Assembly: GCA_028829895.1 (NCBI GenBank)
Contig: CM054181.1
Location: 70,291,259-70,355,258, forward strand
DNA length: 64,000 nt
Source of the DNA: Sinotaia quadrata
Taxonomy: Eukaryota; Mollusca; Gastropoda; Architaenioglossa; Viviparidae
Reading direction: 5' to 3'
Both the position numbers and the translations under genes were made by a program. How positions within the stretch are numbered: position 1 is the stretch's first letter; each line of letters begins with the position of its first letter. Shown here one piece after another: positions 23,501-34,600 of the stretch. The notes beneath the pieces are model-generated. The model ran no database searches and was not told the origin of the DNA. It saw nothing but the letters and a program-made list of their open reading frames with translations.

Positions 23501-23900
23501 CTGTAACCGGTGATGAATTTATCGCTCCACTGCTTCTCCTGCCCAATGTCACAGCTTGTAACAACTCCCAAATAGGCAGTGGCCGCGTGTTAAACTGATT
23601 AATTTATTCGGTACAGACCATCTGTCATGCTCGAGTGAACGAGACTGAGAATTGTGATCTAATTAAAAGCGCTCACGTCTTTACTTCCCCCATCCCCTCG
23701 CTTCAAGCGTGTCTTATTCCATCGATCACCGGCTACAATGCTGCTGATCCAGTGTGGGTATGGCCCGTCTCCCTCACTTACCACAGGTAGTCTATATTAT
23801 AGAGTGACTGTGGCTCCTCTCTCTCACTCCCCAACCCCGGTAGTGTATATTAAAGTGTGAGTTTGGCCCCTCTTCCATATATTCCCACCGCACTGATACT
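20511..23900. other. Gene-free stretch with small tandem repeats
   Basis: No exon is recognised. Small repeats: about 22520-22680 (four copies of 'ctggatgaagtcaaattatt') and about 23330-23465 (three copies of 'ctttaactttttccatttca'). T-rich open frames near 22955-23344 are low complexity. Confidence 0.6.
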
Positions 23901-23903
23901 TTC

Positions 23904-23911
23904 TATTAAAG
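23904..23911. repeat. Left 8 bp target-site duplication of hAT element 1
   Basis: TATTAAAG, identical to 24700-24707. Confidence 0.85.
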
Positions 23912-24699
23912 CAGGGGTGCACAAACTCCGGCCCGCGGGCCATATCCGGCCCGCGAAGAGTTGCCGAGTGGCCCGCCATGTCAAACGAAAAAGTCAAATG
24001 TTTACTCATACATTGAGTGATATGAAACAAAGCAGCACCTCCTGACCCATTTTTCCAGGCGCTCCGCGCAGATGATGTCTGCCCGCTGACATAACACTCA
24101 CAGAGGCAAGAGAAAAAAGCTATACCAAGATAGGCAGCAAACCCCACACATATATGCTTGCCCCTTCCTGTAATATGGTTGGTCAGTAGCTGTTATGCCT
24201 TAGTGTCCGATCTACCACATTCTGTTGTTTATTTTGATTATATTTTTGTGACAAAATGGCAGCTAATCGTAAAAGAAAAGTTGACAAGGAAAACCGGCAG
24301 TTTAATGATGACTGGATAATGCACTTGTCCACACCAGCATACTTGGCAGCACATACTGCTGCAAACAGGCTTTCTCACAGATGAAACTGAACACAAGCAA
24401 CACCTGCGGTCAGCTGACTGATGATAATCTGGAAGCAATTTTGCATCTTTCAACGTCAAACATCAAGCCTGACATTTTGAAGCTTGCAGACTTTGTGAAA
24501 GTTGACGTATCATAACATTTTTAGAATGAGTCTTAGTATACAACTTCTTTGTCATAATTATAGTCTTAATCATCATTTGTGTGTTCTTAGATGTAATGTT
24601 GCTTATATGGGACGATTTTGATCTTCACTTTTTTGTGGCCCCCAACGGTTTCGACAAGTCAGATTTTGGCCCCCGACTCAAAAAGTTTGTGCACCACTG
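23912..24699 (+). mobile_element. hAT element 1, internally deleted, 788 bp
   Basis: The ends are 'caggggtgcacaaact' at the left and 'agtttgtgcaccactg' at the right, imperfect inverted repeats. They are flanked by an exact 8-bp duplication TATTAAAG, the length typical of hAT insertions. Subterminal GC-rich 'cggcccgcgggcc' and 'ggccc' motifs are also found in hAT element 2. The interior keeps only the beginning and the end of a transposase, so it is non-autonomous. Confidence 0.85.
24256..24514 (+). pseudogene. hAT transposase, N- and C-terminal ends only
   Basis: It begins MAANRKRKVDKENRQFNDDW, a start I recognise from hAT transposases of the GTF2IRD2/ZBED5-like group. After a shift of frame it continues LGSTYCCKQAFSQMKLN, then QLTDDNLEAILHLS, to a stop after KVDVS. 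The second part is the end of the hAT dimerisation domain (compare FGSTYICEQAFSCLKIN in hAT element 2). The catalytic region between them is deleted. Confidence 0.7.
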
Positions 24700-24865
24700 T
24701 ATTAAAGGGTGTGGCCCCTCTTCCACAAACTCCTCCTAGGTAGTCTGCATTTTAGTGAATGACGATAGAATACTTCCCAAAAGTAATCTTATTCGGGAAA
24801 ATAAAATAAAAGTAATAATGTTAATGAAAACACAATATTAATCATTAATTAAAATTGAATCTATT

Positions 24866-24873
24866 GGCTAGAG
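24866..24873. repeat. Left 8 bp target-site duplication of hAT element 2
   Basis: GGCTAGAG, identical to 27321-27328. Confidence 0.9.
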
Positions 24874-27320
24874 TAGGGGTGGGCAAACTACGGCCCGCGG
24901 GCCGCATGCGGCCCGCCAACAGATATTATGCGGCCCTGAGGGCATTTAGAAATTTTTTTAAAAGGGCCTTGCAGTGTCAAACTGTTACTGTTAGCGCAGT
25001 CACGCTTGACGGACAAAATCGTCACTAATTGATTCGGGCTAACATTTAACTACTCGCACGCTGTACTGACGAAAGAAAGGACCATACCCAGTCAAACTGT
25101 TAAACTCTAATTGCAATCAAGGAAGTCTGCTACAGACTTTCTGGCTAGAGATAGAGAGGGGAAGGGGTAAACCCATCAAGGACGATTAGGACGCGCGATA
25201 TTGAGGTGGACAAATGTAAACAGGAACCAGTGTGGTAACTGCTGTCAAGGAGGTTAGGACATTGTGTTGAAGCAAACAAATGTAAACAAGTCCAGATGGA
25301 CAGTCCCTACCCACAGAATTTAAAAAGACACTACCAAACCAAAGATTCCAATTTCAGATACAATTTAACAATCGAAGAGAGGAAAAGGAAATGCATGGAG
25401 CTGGTGAAAAATTTGGAGAAACAACAAACTGTTTTCACTAAACAGTCTTCAATTCAAGATGCTGCAACAGAAGCTAGTCTGGTGCTGTCACACAGAATTG
25501 TAAAACACAACAAGCCATTTTCTGATGGCGAGTTCATCAAGGAATGTTTGCTAGATGCAGCAAACATTATGTGTCCAGAACAAAAAAAAACAAATTTGAC
25601 AACATTACTTTATCAAGGAGAACTGTGGTCAGACGTGTTGACAAGATAAGTAACAATCTGATGCATAAACTTCAAGATGCAAATAAACAATTTTTGTGGT
25701 ACTCTCTTGCATTGGATGAGAGTACCGATGTACATGATACTACCCAATTTTTGATATTTATACGTGGAATAAACACTTCTTTCAAACTCACTGAAGAGTT
25801 ACTAAATGTTGGGTCACTCAAAGACACAACCACAGGCCATGATATATTCAATGCTGTTAATAACTGTATTGAAAGAACTGGGCTGGTTTGGAACAAGATG
25901 GCAAGTGTTACAAATGACGGAGCTCGTGCTTTGACCGAAAAAAATGTAGGTCTGGTAAAGTTGATAAGTGATAAGATTAAAGCAGAATATCCTGACCACA
26001 CATTATTACCACTTCACTGTGTGATCCATCAAGAAAATCTGTGTAAAACTGTTTTGAATATCAAGCATGTTATTGACCCAGTTGTCCCAATTCAACCTCA
26101 TCAGATCAAGAGGACTTAATCACAGACAGTTCAGGGCATTACTTGACGATTTGGAAACTGAACATTCCGATATGCTGTACCACACCAGTGTTCGATGGCT
26201 GAGTCTCTGCAAGGTGTTGAGGCGAGTGTGGGACCTCAGAGAAGAAATAGTGATGTTCCTAGAGATGAAGGGCATTGAATGTGACTAATACTAACATTGT
26301 CAATAAAGAGTGGAAGTTAGACTTTATGTTTGTCATTGAAATTATGAAAAAGTTAAATGAACTGAATGTCAAACTTCAGGGCAATTGTGTGTTTGCACAT
26401 GAACTGTATGTACATGTAAAATAATTTCGGGCAAAACTCTCACTGTTCTCCAGACAAGCAAGTGAAAAAAAGTTTTGTCACTTCCCTTTGCTGAAACAAG
26501 AAACCATTTCTGGTGAAATGACTGAAAAGTATAAAGCCCAATTAAATGCACTGACTGATGAATTTGGAGATTTAAAGATTTCTAGAACTTAGAGCCACAG
26601 TTTAATATTTTCAGTTCCCCTTTTGGTGCAGAAGCTGATACAGCCCCGGAGGACATACAGTTAGAGCTTCTTGACTTACAAGCAGATCATGACCTGAAAG
26701 AGAAATTCAAGTCAGATGGTTTGCTGGATTTCTATGGATCTTTATCAGAAGAATCATTTCCCAACTTGAAAAATTTTGCAGCAAAACTTTTATCATTGTT
26801 TGGATCAACATACATTTGCGAACAAGCATTTTCTTGCTTGAAGATCAACAAATCTAAGAATAGGTCTTAATTGTCGGACTGCAACTTGCATGCTGTCATG
26901 CGAATTTCAACAAGTAAACTTGCTCCAGATTTCAAGAATATTGTTAAAAATTGCAAGCAGCTACATACATCTCATTAGAAATCAATAATTGTAATGACAA
27001 TGTAGTCAGTTTGTGTCTAAATTAAAGCCACTGATAGATAATTTTAAAAATTTATTATAATAAAAAAATGTAAAATCTTAACAAATTAGTAAAAGTGTTA
27101 GTCCATATTGTAAAATATAATGTATAAATGTATAAGTAAAATAAAATTGCAATAATTGGTTATTTATAGTTTTATACTGTTCAATAACCTATAAATAATT
27201 CATAATTACTTATTGTGTTAGGTTGCTGTAAACAAAGTGTGTATAATATATATATGCGGCCCCCCAATAACTTTACATTTGTCAATGTGGCCCTACACAC
27301 AAAAAGTTTGCCCACCCCTG
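24874..27320 (+). mobile_element. hAT element 2, full-length ends, 2447 bp
   Basis: The ends are 'taggggtgggcaaact' at the left and 'agtttgcccacccctg' at the right, which pair as inverted repeats. An exact 8-bp duplication GGCTAGAG flanks it. The interior holds most of a hAT transposase in broken frames. The clean ends and duplication imply a fairly recent insertion, but the coding part is inactive. Confidence 0.92.
25296..26978 (+). pseudogene. hAT transposase pseudogene (GTF2IRD2/ZBED5-like group)
   Basis: Pieces in order: 25296-25649 (YPQNLKRHYQTKDSNF and onward); about 25620-26090 (ALDESTDVHDTTQFLIFIRG, then SVTNDGARAL, then PLHCVIHQENLCK); 26067-26288 (RSRGLNHRQFRALLDDLE, VRWLSLCKVLRRVWDLREE); about 26290-26420; and about 26590-26978 (LSLFGSTYICEQAFSCLKIN then CNLHAVMRIS). 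D in LALDEST and in TNDGA fit the RNase-H-like catalytic positions, and the last part is the hAT dimerisation domain. At least three frameshifts and several in-frame stops break it. It begins inside the element bounded by matching ends, so it is the element's own gene. Confidence 0.85.
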
Positions 27321-27328
27321 GGCTAGAG

Positions 27329-28400
27329 CGATGCCAGCCTCGTTTCTTCGAATGCAGTTAAGGGACCTGTCTCCGCAGTGTGAGAAAAGTTAAAACTGCC
27401 AATAAAATAAAGTTTTACCTCACCGATGCATTTATTCCTTAATATATATTTCTATATTCCAGAAACAGTCCCCGGGATATTATATTTTCAACATACGGTT
27501 TATACCACAACTTCACAACAGACTTTGTCATCCACTGAATGTCTTTAAGACATGAATATGAGTAACCTATGATTGCAGTTAGCGGGCAGAATTAATATTA
27601 CTACCTGAATTACACAAAATTGCTTTATTCAGTTTATAAAAATCATACTTTAAGTTCAGAAAAAAATGATTTTAAGAAAATCGTAATTTATGATAAATCA
27701 AATGCACTTAAAACATAACTTACTAAAACACTACGGTTGTAGACGGAGTTATTGGGTCTTAAAAACATAGCGGTCATGGTCAATACGAAAAAAGAAAGAA
27801 GATAATAACACCAGCTTATAAAGAAACTGTAGTAATGTTAAACACATCTTGCAGTATAACATATGATTAGGAAAAGAAATTAATGTTTAGACCTTTACAA
27901 TATATATTATTTTGTTCGCAAGATGGAGAGATTGAAAGCTTTCCTTAACAAGGAAAAAGCTCTTATGTTCTTTGAAGATACTTCACTATTTCTAAGCACA
28001 TCAGTAATACTGATAAGGAACAATAACTTTTGTAAAATCTTGGTTTTTAAAATTTATTTTTAATATTTTTAGGAGGAAATTGCATATACCAAATCCTTAG
28101 GCATTTATTTGTTGTTGTTGTTGTTATTTAATTTTCTGAATATCAAACTATCAGCAGAAGTCTTGTTTTAGAAACACTAGAAATTCTTTGCTTGCATAGA
28201 TACAGATTCCTTTTCCTTTGCTAGTACCTGTCTTGGGGAGTTATTTGAAATAGACTATCTAAAGCACGAATATCGAATCTTCCACACCAAAATGACCGAC
28301 GCGCAACATCCTGTTACATTTTATGAGCTATTTGGCTTGTTACCGTATCATTGACACTTCATAATATAGTAGAACTGTAGTTATTTAGTTTTAGAGTTGC
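27329..28400. other. Gene-free stretch between hAT element 2 and the UBE2C promoter
   Basis: AT-rich, with no exon or element recognised. Confidence 0.6.
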
Positions 28401-28426
28401 CTCCCTTCCATCGCAGCAGATTTTTT

Positions 28427-28485
28427 ATTGGACAAGTACTTTGGAGAATTCGTATTGGACGAAAGAAGAAAGTTGACTCTTTGAA
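28427..28485 (+). promoter_or_regulatory. UBE2C promoter: two inverted CCAAT boxes and a CHR element
   Basis: ATTGG (inverted CCAAT) lies at 28427-28431 and 28454-28458, 27 bp apart. TTTGAA, the CHR consensus, lies at 28480-28485, 26 bp further. The ATG is at 28537. Paired NF-Y CCAAT boxes with a downstream CHR are the known layout of G2/M genes repressed by DREAM and activated by MuvB complexes. The order, near-equal spacing and position before a mitotic gene support the call; binding is inferred. No TATA box is seen. Confidence 0.6.
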
Positions 28486-28536
28486 CTAAAGAAGCATTGT
28501 CGCGATCCTTTCCAGACACAATATTTTTGATCAAAC

Positions 28537-28628
28537 ATGGCTACTCGTCGTCCTGATCCCAATGCTGTTGTACGACAGAAAGCTACAAAGACTTCTGCAG
28601 CGAAAGATAATCACAGTGTTACAAAAAG
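28537..28628 (+). CDS. UBE2C: UBE2C exon 1
   Basis: ATG to donor AAAAG|GTTATT, 92 bases, phase 2 out. It encodes the flexible N-terminal extension [20 protein letters not shown] and onward to K30. Confidence 0.92.
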
Positions 28629-31600
28629 GTTATTTACCGCACAGTCACGCCACATTTCTATCGTATCGCTGGTTACTCTAGTAACATTCATCCGGTGGTC
28701 GTATTGCCATAGGCCTATATCATATACTAATTAGTATTACTTAATAATATTAATAATGAATCAGATTATTATGCATAAAACTATATTTAAAACTAGAAGT
28801 TGAAACGTATTCGTTATGTCAATACCCATCTTATGCATTTCTAGCTTTTGCACTGTGATGACAAAGGCCTATACTATATAGTAATTTAGTATACTATTAT
28901 TATTAAACTTTTAAAAGTACAACTGTAGTATTAGTACAGTAGTAGTATTAGGCCTAATAAAAGTAATAATTAATTTATGATAATAGCACAATAAAGCGCG
29001 CATTTACGGATTACCCTATGCAACAGGTCAATGCTAGAACAAAATTTAGTAAACGGGAGAATCACTCAGTCACTTTCCAACTCCAAGATCGTTTTTCTTG
29101 AAACTATTATTGTATTAAATAATATATTTATATTTATTATAATTATAGTCCTACTCATATATAGTGTTGAATTTTTCTTCATATTATTAAAGAATGTTCG
29201 AAAAGTACAGATTTAAATATACATTTATTGATTTTAAATATTATAATTTATAATATTAATGTTAAACTTTAAAGAACAGATACAATATGTGTGTAGTTTG
29301 TATTAAATTATCTTTTAATTATTATAGATTTTCAGTCTTTAAAATATATGTAAACTAATGCATATAAAATTAGATTAATATTAAATACTATGATCTTTAA
29401 ATGAGTATTAATAATAAAAATATCTTTCTGCAACAATAATTTACTGTTAGGCAGTGACTGTAGCAGTTTGGGTGAATTCATTTTTAGACTTACAAAATAT
29501 AGGAATATGGCATTAATTCTATATCATGTTAACTTTGACCAAAATTATGGATATCTCTCCTAACTCTTTCATACCTAAATTTAGGCTAAGATTACTTACA
29601 TGGAGTGTTAAAATGAAGCATTAATGCCACTGATGATAATGACATACTGTAGACAAATTTAATTCCTGTTTCAAACTTCATCTAGGACTAGATATAGCAT
29701 TATTGCCAGAGTTTTTGACCATATTTTGGGTTATAGATTTTGCCATTATTTTAACAGCATTTGTATACAGTATATTTTTATGATTTATGGATAAATTATT
29801 TTGGCACATTTTATCGCTATGTTGTGCAGTGTGTCAGTTTGTTTAGCAAATAGAAGTTTGCTTCTTGGATAAGTGAGGGATGAAGATTCAGAAAAGTAAG
29901 AGTTACCTATTTGTAGCTTGGATAAGTGAGGACGAAGGTTAAGAAAAATAAGAATTATATATTTGTAATTGGATTACAGATCCGTGCTGTTTGATCTGTG
30001 CACATAAACACTGTGATACTTTGTATCTGTAATAGATACATTTGCATACAGACCTGTGCTTGTAAATACTATGATACTCTGTAGCTTGATTAAATTCATT
30101 ACCCAGTCACATAAACACTATGATACTACTGCTTACTACATATATGCAGCCTAAATAGGTTCATATGTATAGACTAATGCTCATTAGTACACTGATGTGC
30201 TTGCTCAAAGATCTGTGCTTATAAATACCAATACAGTTATACAGTAAAATTAAACAGCATTGTACAATGGCAAAAGGATCAGTACTGACAAGGGATATTA
30301 AAATTAAAAGTGTATTATTAAAAATTTAATAATAATATTACAAGAGTTTTTATCCTGAGTGATATAAAGTGTGAATTATCTGGATGCACAGTGATTTTCA
30401 GATGATGAAGAGAATATAAATAATTTACACACATTACACTTTGAGACTTAGTGAGAGGCACTTGTACACTATCAGATCAGCTGGCATAAATGCACAGTTT
30501 AAAATAGTTTCATTTTATTTAAAGAATACTTATAAAAGTTTTTAATATAACAATTTATATACTTTTTATGTCTTGTGTTTGTTTTTTTATTGTTGCGGTT
30601 CTTTTTTTTTTTAGGTTACAGCAAGAACTTCGAACACTTATGGTAAGGTTAACTTTTCAGTTTAGTTCTATTGTTAACTCTTTAACATAATAATAACACT
30701 CAACAATAATACTAATTACTATACAAGTAATACTATGTTGCTATACAAGACTGCTAAATGGCAACACTAATCAAGTTTTATTTCATTGTGACAATTTCAG
30801 AGTTCGGCAAGCATTGTATTGCTGTGTTTATTTTCATAGAATATTGAAATATGAATGATAGAAAATAAAATAAAAGTTCTCATGATGTATATATATTTAG
30901 AAGCTGTGATGCTAACCCCACCTAGTTAATGGTTATGATTATTATTATTAATTAATCATCCATAACTAATTACAAGTGGTGAGAATCATAATTTATGTTA
31001 TTAATAATTCTCCAGAAGACACCACTTGTCTCTCTCGCTTGGCACATTTTCTCTCTTCCACTACATTAAAGATGCAGACATTTACCATCACACATTGATA
31101 GAAAACTTCTTACTAAAGGAGAAGACAAATTCATCTTTAATCTATATTTAGCAAGCCCCCCATCCACCCACTTTCTTCTCAAACATAGGTTATCAATATA
31201 TGTTAGAAGGACAATAAATTTATTAAATCAACAATCAGATATACATATAATAAATACAGTGACAAAAGATTTCTTGACCTCAGTATTGCCATGAAAATAC
31301 ATTTGAATAATATTTATACTACACAGTCTTATAACTTAAAATACAATTCAACAATTTAGTGTCAATACAAATAACAGGATAGTTCTTATCAGAGAACAGA
31401 AATGGAGTTATTAGAAATAAACAATAATAATTTCTATGTAACCTTGTATAGGCGAAGCCGCAATAGTCTTTTGTGCACTTTGTTTAACAAAGACACGTTT
31501 ATTATCACAAGGGAATTGTCAGTTTTATGTGTTTTCTCTTGCTTGTTGTAGAACACTGATGAGCTGCTATTCTCTTGAGGCTAACCTGGACGTTTCGCTG

Positions 31601-34600
31601 TATTAGCTCCCTCAAGCAGAACAACAGTTGTAGAAATTTCCAGTAACTTCCTTGTACCCCAAATTCCACAATGTAGTCAACATACTTTGCCACTATACAT
31701 CAGCAGAGTGCAGTGATTCCTTACACTTATACACTTGGGATAGAAACTTCTCTAGTCTACCACAGTTGTAGCAGTTTATAAATCCATAATCTGGTACATG
31801 CAAATAAAAAACCAAAAGGTCTGCTTCTTCCCTGTAAAATATAATCAGGGAACAAATGCTAACTTTCCACTATATACATCTCTAACTCCATTCTTTCTTA
31901 CATTCAACTTTCAAGACTCAACTCAGTTTCCTGCAAGTGCAACAGTATTTATTAGCCCAATACATGCCTACAGCATATCAATTTTATGAACATATTCACT
32001 AGAAACAATGCAAGTGTTAGCATACTACATACGAGCATCTTAGTTCGCAATTTGTAGAAATAATAGTCTACAAAACACATCTCTACATAAAACACAAGTA
32101 TAACAAATTGATAACAAAATGCACGAGTATTTCTAGGTCCATTCTCTCTCAATTAGTCATTTAACTCACCATTAAGCTAACAGCTGCCTTTCAATTTCAT
32201 GACCAGACTTCTTGCTGCACCAAATTCAAAGTGATTAGACAATAGAATTCTTTACAGACCATTGGCTGCTCTCGTTCTTGTAAATCTTAACCATTGGATA
32301 ATAAAAACTACTCATCCAACTAAACTGGTTTTGATTACATGAACAAGTCTAGCACATTCTTTACCTGAGCTGTTTACTTCCAACTTTGATACTTAAAAAT
32401 ATCAGCACAAGCAGTGGCCAAGTATGGGTCACTTTGACACTTAACAATTTATATAACAATTAAGTTTAAAAATGGGAATAGACAAATTTACTCTGGAATG
32501 AAGTCATTGAACTTAGTTCAAAATCTTTACTTTCCAAATTTCTAGGAATCTTTTGGCTGATTTTAATTAGTTTAATTAATCCATAGTGAAATATTCAAAA
32601 TGACATTTTCATGCAGTGAGTCAATAAATCTAAATGTTCACAGCAGAGATTACATCCCTTGAATGAGGACAAATATCTTACTAGCCTGAGGATATTTACA
32701 TTTAAACTTACAAACACATGTTTGCACATGGATAACTACTCCTATATATCATATTATTTGAGATTATGTTTGAGGCAGACCAAAATAAGTATAAACTAAA
32801 CAAACACTATAAAATTGTATGTCCCTAAAGTATGACTTTTGTTTTGTAAATTAGTAATAGCAGGCTATTTTTCCACAGCTAAGGGACATATATACATACA
32901 TACATATATACATACTTGGCATTTAGATTGTTTCACAGTAGTTTAAATAATTTATATTCAAAATGATTTTGTTCTCTAACAATTTATGATATGACCTGAC
33001 TGAGGACTATGATATAAAAAGATTTTAAAAATTAAATGAATATGTTAAGAAGTGCAAATTTATGTGTAGTGAGTATAAGGAAATGAATGTGTTGTTAGGT
33101 GCAAATTTGTGTGCAATGAGTATAAGGAAATGAATGTGTTGTGAGGTGCAAATTTATGTGCTATGCATGTTAAGAAGAAATAACTGTTTTGAAGTGCTTC
33201 AAATTATGAGTTGTAAATTTGTTGTGAGCATACAAAATTAAATAAGTGTGCTATGAGATGATTCAAGTGCTGTGAGATATTAATCTATATGGTGTGAGTG
33301 TAAGAAGGAAATTAATTTGCTGTGAGATGTAAATTTGTATACTTTGAGTGTGAGAATAAAATGATCATGCTGTGAAATGCTTTTTATGCTGCGGAATGTA
33401 AATTTGTGTGGTGTGAGTGTGGAGAGAAAATGAATTATAAATACAGTATAACATATATCTGGACCATGTGGATTCTGCAGATGTCTAATGATCCTGGAGT
33501 ATCTGCATTTCCAGAGGGAGATAACTTATTTAAATGGGTTGGCACCATTGAGGGAGGAAAGGGAACGGTAAGTGATTTTGGCGTGATTTTCTTAATCTGA
33601 AGATATTTGGAAATAAAATTGTCATTCTTTTGCTTGAAATTACTAGCTATATTTAAGTTTGCACTAACCCCCTTTAAAAAATAATATATTTGTGTGGAAA
33701 TGCTATCATAAACTTTAACAAGCAGCATAATTTTGCATGTGACAGCTTGAATTGGTGTGCCAGTAATGAGTAAATGTGTTTTAAACTTCTATAATTAAAA
33801 GTTCAATCAATACTTCTGTAAAATAGATTATAAAAACAACTAATATAAGAAGTAACCAAAATATTAGTTTATATGAGTTCACAGATGATGTATGCTAACT
33901 GTAACAACAGTTTAATAAGTCATTGCTCATTGTTGGTTAAAGCAAGGTAGAATTTTAGCTATACTTTAAAAAATTAGAACAAAATGTCTTAATATTGTAT
34001 ATAATTATAAAGTCTAAACTACAAGACTAAAAGTGAATACATTACTGCCTTTGGTATTATTATTATTATGTTTAAAGTCTGAACTACACAGACTAAAAAC
34101 AAATACATTACTGCCTTTGGTATTATTATTATGTATAAAGTCTGAACTACACAGACAAATACATTATTGATTTGGTTAAAAAAAAAAATTTGAATTTGTC
34201 AATAGATTTCACTAGTCTGTCACATGCATATCATTATTATGACACAAAAGTGCAAATATATTTTATGGTAAAGGATGCAGTAGTAGATTGTTTTAAGTGC
34301 CCCAATAGCAAAGACAAATGATAGTTAAAAATTAATTTAAAATATACTCCACAAGATAAAAGTTAAGAATTGATTAAAAACTAATCCACAGGATAACTCG
34401 TATATTAGAGTCACCTTAAGAGCATTCATGGGAGGTTATGCAGAAAAATATTTAGACTGTTTAACAAATATTACCAACTTTCATGCGTGTGATAACAATT
34501 ACATGAAACAGCAAGCTGATGCCAGAAAAAGGTACTTGTGCCCTAATTACCCAGATCTATCTATATATATATATCTGCATATCTATATTTAGAAATAATG

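Larger units (their letters stand above)
28629..33480. other. UBE2C introns 1 and 2, no further gene
   Basis: Intron 1 is 28629-30614 and intron 2 is 30643-33480, with exon 2 between. They are AT-rich. Intron 2 holds a dispersed repeat copy (about 30930-32500) and a degenerate repeat (about 33030-33430). Confidence 0.7.
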
